Shown: positions 48,479-57,508 of the stretch, piece by piece
Position numbering within the stretch: the first letter of the stretch is position 1
Layout: the number at the start of each line of letters is the position of its first letter
Source of the DNA: Gordonibacter sp. 28C
GTDB lineage: Bacteria; Actinomycetota; Coriobacteriia; Coriobacteriales; Eggerthellaceae
Reading direction: 5' to 3'
Length of the DNA stretch: 64,000 nucleotides
Assembly: GCF_003339845.1 (NCBI RefSeq)
Contig: NZ_PPTR01000005.1
Coordinates: 124,001 to 188,000 of the forward strand
The notes under the pieces: generated by a model
The model's input: only the letters and a program-made list of their open reading frames with translations
Told to the model about the DNA's origin: nothing
The model's database searches: none
Position numbers and translations under genes: made by a program

Positions 48479-49492
48479 GTGCTATCGGATCGCAGGCAGC
48501 GGGTGCTTGCCGCGCTCATTGAAGAATACGTCGCGCGCGCTCTGCCGGTGGGCTCGCGCACGCTCACGGAACGCTACCAGCTGGGCGTGAGCCCGGCGAC
48601 GGTGCGCAACGAGCTGTCGGTGCTCGAGGACGGGGGCTACATCACGCAGCCGCACACCTCGGCCGGCCGCATTCCCACCGACCACGGCTACCGCGCGTTC
48701 GTCGACAACCTGCTCACGACCGATTTCGCAGGTGACGACGAACGCTATCGCCCGGTGGTGGACGAGCTGCGCCGCAGCGCGAGCGAGCTCGACGCGCTCT
48801 TGGAGCAGACGTCGTCTGCGCTCACGCGCATCACGGACTGCCTGTCCATCGTGCTGGCGCCGTCCGTGTTGAACCTGCACATCAAGCAGCTTTCCCTCAT
48901 TTCGCTCAACCCCTACCGCGCCCTCGTCGTGCTCGTCACCGAGGACGGCCAGGTGTTCAACCGCCAGATGGAGTTCGCCGAAGAGGTGGCTCCGGACGAC
49001 CTCGCCCGCGTGCAGATGTTCCTGGGCGACGTGTTCACGGGCAAGTCGCTCCAGCAGATCGAGGACGGCTTGGGCCAGGGCATGGCCGAGGCGTTCCGCG
49101 ACCCGCTCGTGCGCATGGCGCTCGACGAGGTGCTGTCGTGCCTGCAGGAGAGCGAGCTTTCCCGCGCGCACCGGCTGGGCGTGAGCTCGCTTCTGACGAA
49201 GCCCGAGTTCAGCCAGTCCCAGGCGCTGCTGCCCGTCATGCAGGTGCTCGAGAACGACACGGTGATGCTGCACATCCTGGACGACGCGGTGCAGCAGGCC
49301 GACGGCACGCCCAGCGTGCGCATCGGACGCGAGAACGACGCGGAGGAGCTGGCGGGCGTGTCGGTGGTGGCGAGCCGCTACGGGCGCGGGGACTCGGCCG
49401 GCGTCGTGGCCGTCATCGGGCCCACGCGCATGGACTACTCGAAGGTATTGCAGGCGGTGCGCATCGCGAGCGCGGCGCTTCAGGACGTATAG
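48479..49492 (+). CDS. hrcA: Heat-inducible transcription repressor HrcA
   Basis: A 337-aa repressor of class I heat-shock genes. The N-terminal winged helix (RQRVLAALIEEYVARALPVG, VSPATVRNELSVLEDGGYI, TSAGRIPTDHGYR) is typical; the rest is the GAF-like and dimerisation region. The GTG start sits after AAGGTGGAGAGG. A CIRCE element about 115 bases upstream indicates autoregulation. It is followed by dnaJ, not grpE-dnaK. Confidence 0.95.
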   Translation: MLSDRRQRVLAALIEEYVARALPVGSRTLTERYQLGVSPATVRNELSVLEDGGYITQPHTSAGRIPTDHGYRAFVDNLLTTDFAGDDERYRPVVDELRRSASELDALLEQTSSALTRITDCLSIVLAPSVLNLHIKQLSLISLNPYRALVVLVTEDGQVFNRQMEFAEEVAPDDLARVQMFLGDVFTGKSLQQIEDGLGQGMAEAFRDPLVRMALDEVLSCLQESELSRAHRLGVSSLLTKPEFSQSQALLPVMQVLENDTVMLHILDDAVQQADGTPSVRIGRENDAEELAGVSVVASRYGRGDSAGVVAVIGPTRMDYSKVLQAVRIASAALQDV

Positions 49493-49552
49493 GATCTGCA
49501 CGGCGCCCGCGCGGAAGCGGCGCCGTTCACGAGGAAGGTGCACAGAATAGCA

Positions 49553-50686
49553 ATGGCCAAGGATCTGTACGAGGTTCTAGGCGTTTCGAAGAACGCCACG
49601 GAAGACGAGATCAAGAAGGCGTTCCGACGCCGCGCGCGCGAGCTTCACCCCGACGTGAACAAGGCCGCCGACGCCGAGGATCAGTTCAAAGAGCTGAACG
49701 AAGCGTACGACGTGCTTTCGGACCCCGGCAAGCGCGCCCAGTACGACCGCTTCGGCACCGTTCCCGGCGCGGCCGGCGGCGGCAGCCCCTACGGAGGCGG
49801 CGGCTACGTCGACTTCGAGGACCTGTTCGGCGGCGGCTTCGGCATGGGCGACATCTTCAGCTCGTTCTTCGGCGGCGGCGGGCGCCAGGCGCAGCGCCGC
49901 GAAGGCCGCGACATGGGCGTGGGCCTGCGCGTCACGCTGGAAGAGGTGGCGGCGGGCGCCAAGAAGGAGATCGTCTACGACCGCCTGGCGCCGTGCCCCG
50001 ACTGCGACGGCACGGGCCTCGGCCCCGACGGCCACGAGGTCACCTGCCCCGAGTGCGGCGGCCAGGGCCGCGTGGTCACCGTGCAGCACACGTTCCTCGG
50101 CGACATGCAGACGGCCACGACGTGCAAGACGTGCGGAGGCACGGGCCGCTCGGTCGAGAACCCGTGCCCCGAGTGCGAGGGCCAGGGCCGCGTGCCCGAC
50201 CGCCAGCGCGTGACCGTGGAGGTGCCGGTGGGCATCCGCGACTCGCAGCAGCTGCGCCTCTCCGGCTTCGGCGAGGCCGGCCTGCAAGGCGCCGCGCCCG
50301 GCGACCTCATCGTCACGGTGCGCGTGCAGCCCCACGAGTTCTTCGAGCGCGACGGCGACAGCCTGCACGCGCGCGCGAACGTGTCCATCGTGCAGGCCAC
50401 GCTGGGCGCCGAGATAGAGATCGACGGGATCTTCGAGGACGAGAAGGTGCAGGTGCGCATTCCCGAGGGCTGCCAGAACGAGCAGGTGGTGCGCGTGAAG
50501 GGTCACGGCATGCCGAAGTTCCGCAGCGAGTCGCGCGGAGACTTGTTCGTGCATGTGAACGTGGTGGTGCCGAAGAAGGTCACGAAGAAGCAGCGCGAGC
50601 TCTTGGAGCAGCTGGCCGCCGACATGGGCGAGGACGTGCCCGACGCCCGCACGCCCCTGCAGAAGCTGCGCGACGCGTTCCAGTAG
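49553..50686 (+). CDS. dnaJ: Chaperone DnaJ, type I
   Basis: DnaK co-chaperone. It has 377 aa: J domain with HPD (RELHPDVN), Gly/Phe-rich region (GGGGYVDFEDLFGGGFG), four CxxCxGxG zinc motifs (CPDCDGTG, CPECGGQG, CKTCGGTG, CPECEGQG) and a C-terminal substrate-binding domain. ATG 49553 (MAKDLYEVLGV) is the natural start although GAGGAAGG lies 14 bases upstream. It is 60 bases after hrcA and probably co-transcribed under CIRCE control. Confidence 0.96.
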   Translation: MAKDLYEVLGVSKNATEDEIKKAFRRRARELHPDVNKAADAEDQFKELNEAYDVLSDPGKRAQYDRFGTVPGAAGGGSPYGGGGYVDFEDLFGGGFGMGDIFSSFFGGGGRQAQRREGRDMGVGLRVTLEEVAAGAKKEIVYDRLAPCPDCDGTGLGPDGHEVTCPECGGQGRVVTVQHTFLGDMQTATTCKTCGGTGRSVENPCPECEGQGRVPDRQRVTVEVPVGIRDSQQLRLSGFGEAGLQGAAPGDLIVTVRVQPHEFFERDGDSLHARANVSIVQATLGAEIEIDGIFEDEKVQVRIPEGCQNEQVVRVKGHGMPKFRSESRGDLFVHVNVVVPKKVTKKQRELLEQLAADMGEDVPDARTPLQKLRDAFQ

Positions 50687-50738
50687 GCGCTCTGCCGCTC
50701 GGCTGCCTTTATGTCCGAGCGAGCGCAGCAGCGCCCCT

Positions 50739-50886
50739 GTCATCCTGAGCGAGCGAGGCGGTACCCATGTCATCCTGAGCGAGCGCAGCGAGTCGAAGGA
50801 TCCCGTGCGGCGATAGCCGTAACGCTTCCCGCTGACGCCGCGCGGGATCCTTCGACTTCGGCCTACGACCTGCGCTCAGGATGACA
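50739..50886. repeat. Intergenic repeat cluster with TGTCATCCTGAGCGAGCG units
   Basis: TGTCATCCTGAGCGAGCG occurs directly at 50739-50756 and 50769-50786, and its end is inverted at 50873-50886 (CGCTCAGGATGACA). GTCGAAGGATCCCG (50792-50805) pairs with CGGGATCCTTCGAC (50843-50856). This type of palindromic unit is dispersed in many bacterial genomes. Confidence 0.8.
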
Positions 50887-50917
50887 GGCATCAACACCCG
50901 CCGGAGAAAAGGTTCCC

Positions 50918-51763
50918 ATGTCCCTCCCTCATTTCTATCTGGAAGACCAGGTGCTCGCCGACGAGGCCGACGGCGTGTTCCCGTTGCGCCTGTCGCCCGG
51001 CGACGCCAAGCACGCGCGCGTGCTGCGCCTGGCGCCCGGCGAGCACGTGGCGGTGGTGGACGCCGTGCGGGACTACTTCGAGTGCGAGGTGGTCGATTTC
51101 TCCGACGCGATGCCGCTCGTGCGCATAGCGCAGCGGCTCGACGACGAAGGGGGCCGGCCCACCGTGGTGCTCGTGCAAGGGCTCGCGAAGGGCGACAAGA
51201 TGGACGCGGTCGTGCGCCACGCCACCGAGCTGGGCGTGGCCGGGTTCGTCCCGCTCGCGTGCGAGCGCTCCATCGTGAAGCTCGACGCCAAGAAGGCCGC
51301 CGCGCGCGCCGAGCGGTGGCGCGCCGTGGCCAAGAGCGCCGCCATGCAGTCGGGCCAGCGCGCCGTGCCCGAGGTGGCGGAGCCGACGACGGTCGAAGGG
51401 GCGTGCGGACTGCTGGCGAACGCCACCGCCTTGCTCGTGTGCTGGGAGGAGGCCCCGCGCACCGCGCATATAGACGAGGCCATCGCGCAAGGGCTGATGC
51501 GTGCGGGCGCGGCTCCCGAGGACGCACGGATCGCCGTGGTGGTGGGCCCCGAGGGCGGCCTTGCGGAGCGCGAGGTCGAGGCGCTTCTCGGCTGCAACCC
51601 CCGGTCCTCGCTCGTCACGCTGGGCCCCTCCATCCTGCGCACCGAGACGGCGGGCGTCGTGGCGCCGACGCTCGTCCTCTACGAGCTCGCCCGCATGGCG
51701 CGATGCGGCGCGGAGGCGGGCGAACGCCTGCACGGGACGGGCGAGATGCGGGGCGTGCGATGA
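50918..51763 (+). CDS. rsmE: 16S rRNA (uracil1498-N3)-methyltransferase
   Basis: SPOUT-class methyltransferase. It has 281 aa. VLVQGLAKGDKMDAVVRHATELGV and VGPEGGLAEREVEAL plus LGPSILRTETAGV (the SAM-binding trefoil knot) are hallmark RsmE segments. AAAAGG precedes the ATG. The 3' end overlaps mtaB (ATGA). Confidence 0.95.
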   Translation: MSLPHFYLEDQVLADEADGVFPLRLSPGDAKHARVLRLAPGEHVAVVDAVRDYFECEVVDFSDAMPLVRIAQRLDDEGGRPTVVLVQGLAKGDKMDAVVRHATELGVAGFVPLACERSIVKLDAKKAAARAERWRAVAKSAAMQSGQRAVPEVAEPTTVEGACGLLANATALLVCWEEAPRTAHIDEAIAQGLMRAGAAPEDARIAVVVGPEGGLAEREVEALLGCNPRSSLVTLGPSILRTETAGVVAPTLVLYELARMARCGAEAGERLHGTGEMRGVR

Positions 51764-52953
51764 GGTTCGCCGTCGTCAACCTGGGCTGCAAGGTCAACCG
51801 CGTGGAGTCGGACGCGTTCGCCGCCGCGCTCATGGCCCGCGGCGGCGTTGCGGCGGCCGAGGAGGACGCCGACCTCGTCGTGGTGAACACGTGCACCGTC
51901 ACCGGCGAGGCCGAGAAGAAGACGCGCAAGGCCGTGCGCCACGCCCTGCGCGCGAACCCGACGGCGCGCGTCGTGGTCACGGGATGCGCCGCCGCGCTCG
52001 ACGCGGACGCGTTCTCGTCCATGGACCCGCGCGTGGAGGTCGTGCCCAAGGGCGAGCTCGCGGCGGCCGCGCCGACCGACGCCGCGTTGCGAGCGGGCGA
52101 GGGCTTCCGCACGCGCGTGGGCGTGAAGGTGCAGGACGGCTGCGACAACGCCTGCACGTACTGCATCGTGCACGTGGCGCGCGGCCGCGCGACCAGCCGG
52201 CCGGCCGACGAGGTGGCGGCGGAGGCGCGCGCCCTGGCTGCGGCGGGCGTGCGGGAGATCGTGCTTACGGGCATCAATCTGGGCTCCTACGACGATGCGG
52301 ACCTGCGCCTCGCGGGGCTGCTGGAACGCCTGCTGGACGAGACGCGCGGGCTGGGGTCCCACGGCGGCCCCGATGCGCGTTTCCGCGTGTCCAGCGTGGA
52401 GCCCATGGACGTCGACGAGGCGTTCGTGTCGCTGCTGGCTTCCGCCGGGGGGCGCGTGTGCCGCCACCTGCACCTGCCGTTGCAGTCCGGGTCCACGCGC
52501 GTGCTGTCCGAGATGGCGCGGCCCTACACGGCCGAGCGGTTCTGCTCGCTCGTGGACGGGCTCTACGACGCCGTTCCGGAGCTCTCGCTGTCCACGGACG
52601 TCATCGCGGGTTTTCCGGGCGAGACGGAGGACGACTTCGCCGCCACGCTCGCGGCGGCGCGGCGGTGCCGCTTCGCGAAGATCCACGCGTTCCCGTACTC
52701 GCCCCGCGTCGGCACGCCGGCGGCCGCGCGCGACGACCAGGTGCCCGCGCCCGTCAAGGCCGATCGCGCGCGCCGTCTGCGAGAGCTGGGCCGCGAGCTG
52801 CGCTCCCAGGAGCTCGCGCGCCGCGCCGGAACGCGCGAGCTCGCCGTCGTGGAGCCGGGCGGCACGGCCCTCACCGAGAGCTACTTCGAACTCCCCGCGC
52901 CCGCGGGCGCTCTGGCGGGCTCGCTCGTGGAGGTCGAGTTTCCCAAGGGCTAG
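51760..52953 (+). CDS. mtaB: tRNA t6A37 methylthiotransferase MtaB
   Basis: Radical SAM enzyme adding a methylthio group to t6A37 of tRNA. It has 397 aa. N-terminal UPF0004 domain with Cys residues in NLGCKVN, NTCTVTG and TGCAA for one cluster; radical SAM motif CDNACTYC; a TRAM-like C-terminal stretch. The LGCKVNR opening separates MtaB from MiaB (which has GCQMN). The ATG overlaps the rsmE stop. Confidence 0.93.
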   Translation: MRFAVVNLGCKVNRVESDAFAAALMARGGVAAAEEDADLVVVNTCTVTGEAEKKTRKAVRHALRANPTARVVVTGCAAALDADAFSSMDPRVEVVPKGELAAAAPTDAALRAGEGFRTRVGVKVQDGCDNACTYCIVHVARGRATSRPADEVAAEARALAAAGVREIVLTGINLGSYDDADLRLAGLLERLLDETRGLGSHGGPDARFRVSSVEPMDVDEAFVSLLASAGGRVCRHLHLPLQSGSTRVLSEMARPYTAERFCSLVDGLYDAVPELSLSTDVIAGFPGETEDDFAATLAAARRCRFAKIHAFPYSPRVGTPAAARDDQVPAPVKADRARRLRELGRELRSQELARRAGTRELAVVEPGGTALTESYFELPAPAGALAGSLVEVEFPKG

Positions 52954-53013
52954 GCGGGAATCGTCTTTCGCGGTCCGTCGCAGCGAGCGAAGGCACCGCA
53001 TCGAACCAACACC

Positions 53014-53079
53014 GAGACGTTGTCGCCCGAGACGGTCGGTTTCGGGCGGAATTCCGACCGTCTCGGGCGACAACGTCTC
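53014..53079. repeat. Perfect 26-bp inverted repeat downstream of mtaB
   Basis: Bases 53014-53039 are the exact reverse complement of 53054-53079, with a 14-base loop. It lies in the gap of about 230-310 bases after mtaB, which otherwise contains only a TTCGCGCGAAGC word near 53093 and a promoter-like TGCTAGAAT at 53142-53150. Confidence 0.85.
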
Positions 53080-53183
53080 CAAAGCCCGGCGTTTCGCGCG
53101 AAGCACGTTGCGTTACAAGTGGGCCTTCGCGCGTTCCGTCGTGCTAGAATGGGCGCATCGGCGGCAATGGGAAGGAGCGGGCC

Positions 53184-54356
53184 ATCTCCGATCGCGAGCA
53201 TCGAAACGGGGCTGCGGACGAACGCGCGGCCGCACGTGCGCGCCTCGAGGCGCGTCGGGCCCGCTTGCACGAAGAGGAGGAACGCCCCTCTCGATCCCGG
53301 GTGGCGCCCGTCGATCGCGGACCTTCGAAGAGCCCCGCGCGAAACGCCGGCTCGTCTTCTCCCGCCGCATCCCGGACGGCATCCGCCGCCTCGACGATCT
53401 CGTCGTCCGTCGGCAAGGCTTTCTCCGTCATGCGCGATGTCGCCTCGAGGCTTTTCGGCATCCTCGGCCCTCGCGGCGCGCTCGTCGCCGCTGGCGTGGT
53501 CGCGATCGTGCTCGTCGCGGTCGTCGTGTTCGCCGTGCGCGTTTGCGCCGGCGACGCGCAGGAGCCCGCCGGCGGCGTCCAGACCGCCGAGGAACAGGGG
53601 CAGGAGCCGGCGCCCGAGACGGTGTCGGTGCCCGACTACCTCGATGCCGACCTGGCCGCCTCGCTCATGGAAGCCGCCAAGGGCAACGCCGACGTGGCCT
53701 GGGTGGCCAACCATGCCGACGAGTACGCGGTCGACGGCGACGCGGTGCAGTACAAGCTGCTCAAACTCGCCGCAAGCGAGCCCGAGGCCGTGCCGTTCGT
53801 GCGCGCCTTTCCCGAGAGGTACCCAGCCGACGCGGGGGAGGCCTCGGGCGGCGAGCGGACCCAGGGCGGCGCGCCGCTGCTCTTCCAGTGGGACCAGCGC
53901 TGGGGCTACACGGTGTACAGCTCCACCACGTTCGCGCTCACGGGCTGCTGCCCCACGTCGCTTTCCATGGTGTACCAGAGCCTCACCGGCAAGAGCGACC
54001 TGTCGCCTTACGACCTGGGCGTGCGTGCGCGAGAGGGCGGGTACGAGACGCAGTTCGACGGAACCGACGCGACGTTCCTGCTGAACGAGGCCCCCTCGCT
54101 CGGCTTGTCGTGCGCGCAGATCGACGTCAACGCCGACGCGCTCGCCGCGGCGCTCGCGGGCGGAGGGCTCGTCATCTGCAACGTGGGCCCGGGGGACTTC
54201 ACCTCGGCGGGCCACTTCTTCGTCATCGCGGGCTTGAACGACGACGGCTCGCTCGTCGTCAACGACCCGTACTCGGCCGAACGCTCCGCGAAAGGGTGGG
54301 ACGTCGGCCAAGTCCTCGGCCAAACCCAGGCCCTCTACGCCTACCGCCGCGCCTGA
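53184..54356 (+). CDS. C39-like papain-fold peptidase, membrane-anchored; start uncertain
   Basis: A basic, Arg/Ser-rich cytoplasmic N-terminus, one transmembrane helix (GALVAAGVVAIVLVAVVVFA, bases about 53479-53538), an acidic linker, and an extracellular C39-like cysteine peptidase domain with the Cys in LTGCCPTSLSMVYQS, His in AGHFFVIAG and an Asn/Asp in VVNDPYS. The first conventional in-frame start is TTG 53265 (363 aa), without a ribosome binding site. Coding-like sequence continues upstream to a stop at 53145, and AAGGAG at 53172-53177 is ideally spaced from an ATC codon at 53184, used here as the tentative start. Function is probably cell-wall or peptide processing. Confidence 0.65.
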   Translation: MSDREHRNGAADERAAARARLEARRARLHEEEERPSRSRVAPVDRGPSKSPARNAGSSSPAASRTASAASTISSSVGKAFSVMRDVASRLFGILGPRGALVAAGVVAIVLVAVVVFAVRVCAGDAQEPAGGVQTAEEQGQEPAPETVSVPDYLDADLAASLMEAAKGNADVAWVANHADEYAVDGDAVQYKLLKLAASEPEAVPFVRAFPERYPADAGEASGGERTQGGAPLLFQWDQRWGYTVYSSTTFALTGCCPTSLSMVYQSLTGKSDLSPYDLGVRAREGGYETQFDGTDATFLLNEAPSLGLSCAQIDVNADALAAALAGGGLVICNVGPGDFTSAGHFFVIAGLNDDGSLVVNDPYSAERSAKGWDVGQVLGQTQALYAYRRA

Positions 54357-54479
54357 CGACGGCCTGCGGGCTCGGCGAGCGGACGAGCCGTCTCCGCTTT
54401 AGCTGACCTTCTTTTGCGCATCTGCACCATTTCCCTCTGTCGGTTCGATAACAGGGGCGCAGGTGAGCCTTGAGCGTGG

Positions 54480-54485
54480 TACAAT
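54480..54485 (+). promoter_or_regulatory. -10 box of phoH operon
   Basis: TACAAT ends 7 bases before the phoH ATG, which has no ribosome binding site; this predicts a leaderless transcript. Confidence 0.55.
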
Positions 54486-54492
54486 ACCCGCC

Positions 54493-55449
54493 ATGACAGA
54501 CCAGACGCAAATCACCCTCACGGCGCCCACGAGCGTGAACATGGCGCTCGTCGTGGGGCAGGCAGACGAACTCCTCCACCTCGTGCAAGACGCGTTCCAG
54601 GCGCGCATCACCGTGCGCGGCGACACCATCGTGCTCGAGGGGGACCCGCTGGAAGTGCAGTCGCTCACGGCGCTGTTCTCCGACCTCATCAAGCTCGCAG
54701 AGGGCGGCGACGAGCCCACGGCCGACTACGTGCGGCGCGCCATCGACCTCTTGCGCACGGCGGAGTTCTCGCCCCAGGCGCTGCGCGAGGACATCCTGCT
54801 CACGTACCGCGGCCGGGCCATCCGCCCGAAGACGGCGGGCCAGAAGCGCTACGTGGACGCCATCCGCACCCACACCATCACGTTCGGCATCGGGCCGGCG
54901 GGCACCGGCAAGACCTACCTCGCCATGGCCATGGCCGTGGCCGCGCTCAAGCGCAAGGAGGTCGGCCGCATCATCCTCACGCGTCCCGTGGTGGAGGCGG
55001 GGGAGAGCCTGGGCTTCCTGCCCGGCACCCTCACCGAGAAGGTCGACCCCTACATCCGCCCGCTCTACGACGCGCTGTTCGACATGACCGACATGGAGCG
55101 CGCCACCCAGCTCATCGAGAGCGGCGTCATCGAGATCGCCCCGCTCGCGTTCATGCGCGGGCGCACCTTGAACGACAGCTTCATCATCCTCGACGAGGCG
55201 CAGAACACCACGCCCGAGCAGATGAAGATGTTCCTCACGCGCCTGGGATTCGGCTCGAAGATGGTCATCACGGGCGACGTGACCCAGCTCGACCTGCCGC
55301 GCGGCATCTCGGGGCTCAAGGGCGTGCGCTCCATTCTCGAGAACATCGACGACATAGCGTTCTGCGACTTCACCGGCAAAGACGTGGTGCGCCACTCGCT
55401 CGTGGCGGCCATCGTGTCCGCCTACGACGAAGCCACCAGGAAGGCTTAG
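54493..55449 (+). CDS. phoH: PhoH-family ATPase
   Basis: A 318-aa PhoH-like NTPase implicated in RNA metabolism. Residues about 1-115 are the variable N-terminal KH-like part; the ATPase core has Walker A GPAGTGKT (about 135-142), RPVVEAGESLGFLPG, Walker B FIILDEAQN and sensor ITGDVTQLDL. ATG 54493 directly follows a -10-like box. The genes phoH-ybeY-dgkA-era form the conserved Gram-positive cluster, with gaps of only a few bases. Confidence 0.95.
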   Translation: MTDQTQITLTAPTSVNMALVVGQADELLHLVQDAFQARITVRGDTIVLEGDPLEVQSLTALFSDLIKLAEGGDEPTADYVRRAIDLLRTAEFSPQALREDILLTYRGRAIRPKTAGQKRYVDAIRTHTITFGIGPAGTGKTYLAMAMAVAALKRKEVGRIILTRPVVEAGESLGFLPGTLTEKVDPYIRPLYDALFDMTDMERATQLIESGVIEIAPLAFMRGRTLNDSFIILDEAQNTTPEQMKMFLTRLGFGSKMVITGDVTQLDLPRGISGLKGVRSILENIDDIAFCDFTGKDVVRHSLVAAIVSAYDEATRKA

Positions 55450-55453
55450 GAAC

Positions 55454-55921
55454 ATGGACATCCAGATCAACTACGACTACCGTAAAGACGAGCTTGAGAA
55501 GCTCCCGCTGCACGAGCTGGCGCAGTTCGTGCTCGCCCGCGAGGACAAGCCCTTCAACACGGAGGTCTCCGTGAGCTTCGTCACCGACGAGGCCATCGCC
55601 GAGCTGAACGAGAAGTACCGCAAGAAGGAAGGGCCCACCGACGTGCTGTCCTTCGAATGCGACGGCGTGGACGACGACCTGTCGGCCATGACGCTGGCGG
55701 AGGATCCGGTCTACGAGCTGGGCGACGTGGTGATCGCCCCCGACGTGGCCGGGCGCCAGACGCGCGAGTTCGGCACCACGTTCGAAGAGGAGATCAGCCT
55801 GCTTCTGGTGCACGGCCTTTTGCACCTGTGCGGTTACGACCACATCGAGGACGACGAGGCCGAGGTCATGGAGAAGCGCGAGGCCGAGATCCTCGAGGCG
55901 TGGTCGAAGCGCACGGTGTAG
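55454..55921 (+). CDS. ybeY: Endoribonuclease YbeY
   Basis: Zinc endoribonuclease for 16S rRNA 3' maturation and ribosome quality control. It has 155 aa with the metal motif HGLLHLCGYDH near residues 118-128 and TDVLSFE upstream. AGGAAC precedes the ATG, 4 bases after phoH. Confidence 0.96.
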   Translation: MDIQINYDYRKDELEKLPLHELAQFVLAREDKPFNTEVSVSFVTDEAIAELNEKYRKKEGPTDVLSFECDGVDDDLSAMTLAEDPVYELGDVVIAPDVAGRQTREFGTTFEEEISLLLVHGLLHLCGYDHIEDDEAEVMEKREAEILEAWSKRTV

Positions 55922-55922
55922 C

Positions 55923-56420
55923 ATGGCCGCTGAAACGGCGATAGAAGACGAGCTCGTGAACACTCCCGACGAGGACGACGAGGACGAGCGGGGCGAGAGC
56001 GCCCGCTGCGGCGGCTCGGGCTTCGTGCGAAACGACGCCGACAAGGGCGCGCGCTCGCGCTTCCCGCTCGTCTGCGCGTTCAGGTGCGCCTGGGACGGCA
56101 TCGCCTATGCCGTGCGCACCCAACGCAACATGAAGATACACCTGGTCATAGCCGTGCTCGCCGTGGCCCTGGGCTTCGCGTTCGGCATCGACACGGCCTC
56201 GTGGGCCGCCGTCATCCTGTGCATCGCGGCCGTGTTCGCGGCCGAATGCGTGAACACGGCGGTGGAGTCGGTGGTGGACCTGGTGTCGCCCGAGTACCAC
56301 GAACTCGCGCGCCGCGCGAAGGACTGCGCGGCCGGCGCCGTGCTCATATTCGCCGCCGTGGCCGTGGTGGTGGCCTGCGTCGTGTTCATCCCGCCCGCCT
56401 GGGCGCTGGTGTTCGGCTGA
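55923..56420 (+). CDS. dgkA: Diacylglycerol/undecaprenol kinase DgkA
   Basis: Small membrane lipid kinase, in Gram-positives mainly an undecaprenol kinase. It has 165 aa; the catalytic block AECVNTAVESVVDLVSPEYH and RRAKDCAAGAVL is clear, with three transmembrane helices after residue 70. The first 50 residues are an unusual acidic extension (TPDEDDEDERGESARCG). It begins 1 base after the ybeY stop. Confidence 0.93.
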   Translation: MAAETAIEDELVNTPDEDDEDERGESARCGGSGFVRNDADKGARSRFPLVCAFRCAWDGIAYAVRTQRNMKIHLVIAVLAVALGFAFGIDTASWAAVILCIAAVFAAECVNTAVESVVDLVSPEYHELARRAKDCAAGAVLIFAAVAVVVACVVFIPPAWALVFG

Positions 56421-56481
56421 GGCGCGCCCGACAGGAAGCAAGGCATGCCGGGGCTACCGGCTCGACGACAAGGAACGATCA

Positions 56482-57396
56482 ATGGAATCTAACGCGCCCG
56501 AGCACTTCAAGTCGGGGTTCGTCACGCTCGTGGGGCGGCCGAACGCCGGCAAGTCCACGCTCATCAACGCCATCATGGGCAAGAAGGTGGCCATCACGTC
56601 CGACACGGCGCAGACGACGCGGCACCGCTTCCGCGCCGTGCTCACGCGGGACGACTTCCAGCTCATCCTCGTGGACACGCCCGGCTTGCACAAGCCCCAT
56701 GACGCGCTCGGCGAGGAGCTGAACACCTCGGCGCTCAAAGCGCTCGAGGACGTGGACGTGACGGCCATGCTCATCGACGCGTCCCAGCCCATCGGCCGCG
56801 GCGACGAATGGGTGGCCGAGCAGCTGAAGCGCGTGCGTTCCAAGAAGATATGCGTGCTGTCCAAGGTCGACTTGGCCACGCCGAAGCAGATCGAGGCCCA
56901 GCGCGAGGCCGCCGAGCGCCTGGGCTCATGGGACGCCATGGTGGGCCTCTCGTCGGCCACGGGCAAGAACGTGGAGGCCTTCGTGGAGGAGGTCGTGTTC
57001 CTGCTGCCGGAGGGCCCTTCCTGGTTCCCGGCCGACATGGAGACCGACCAGCCCATCGACGTGGTGGTGTCCGAGTTCATCCGCGAGAAGATCCTTCGCT
57101 CGTTCCACGACGAGGTGCCCCACGCCATCGGCGTGCGCGTGGAGGAGATGGAGTACGACAAGAAGAAGGACCTCCACCGCATCTTCGCCGTCGTCTACGT
57201 GGAGCGCGACAGCCAGAAGGGCATCATCATCGGCAAGAAGGGCGCCGCCATCAAGCAGATCGGAACCGAGGCTCGCGCCGACCTCGAGCAGTTGCTGGGC
57301 ACGCGCGTGTATTTGGACCTGTCCGTGAAGGTGAAGAAGAACTGGCGCCGCGACGCCGCCCAGATCCGCCGCTTCGGCTACGGCGAGGGGGCGTAA
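56482..57396 (+). CDS. era: GTPase Era
   Basis: Ribosome-assembly GTPase. It has 304 aa. G1 GRPNAGKST (residues about 18-26), DTPGLHKP, SKVD and SSATGKN mark the GTPase; the C-terminal KH domain contains GIIIGKKGAAIKQIG, which binds the 16S rRNA 3' end. AAGGA lies 9 bases upstream. It ends the phoH operon and is followed by a terminator. Confidence 0.97.
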   Translation: MESNAPEHFKSGFVTLVGRPNAGKSTLINAIMGKKVAITSDTAQTTRHRFRAVLTRDDFQLILVDTPGLHKPHDALGEELNTSALKALEDVDVTAMLIDASQPIGRGDEWVAEQLKRVRSKKICVLSKVDLATPKQIEAQREAAERLGSWDAMVGLSSATGKNVEAFVEEVVFLLPEGPSWFPADMETDQPIDVVVSEFIREKILRSFHDEVPHAIGVRVEEMEYDKKKDLHRIFAVVYVERDSQKGIIIGKKGAAIKQIGTEARADLEQLLGTRVYLDLSVKVKKNWRRDAAQIRRFGYGEGA

Positions 57397-57460
57397 ACCT
57401 TCATTGTGCGCCGGTTGAAACCACAAAGGCGATCCACCATGTTTGCCTGATGCGCCCCTC

Positions 57461-57493
57461 GTTCGGCCCATTTGGGCCGAACCTTTCCTTTCT
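57461..57493 (+). terminator. Terminator after era
   Basis: GTTCGGCCCA-TT-TGGGCCGAAC (57461-57482) followed by CTTTCCTTTCT. Confidence 0.75.
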
Positions 57494-57508
57494 GGTCAAA
57501 TGGAGGTC

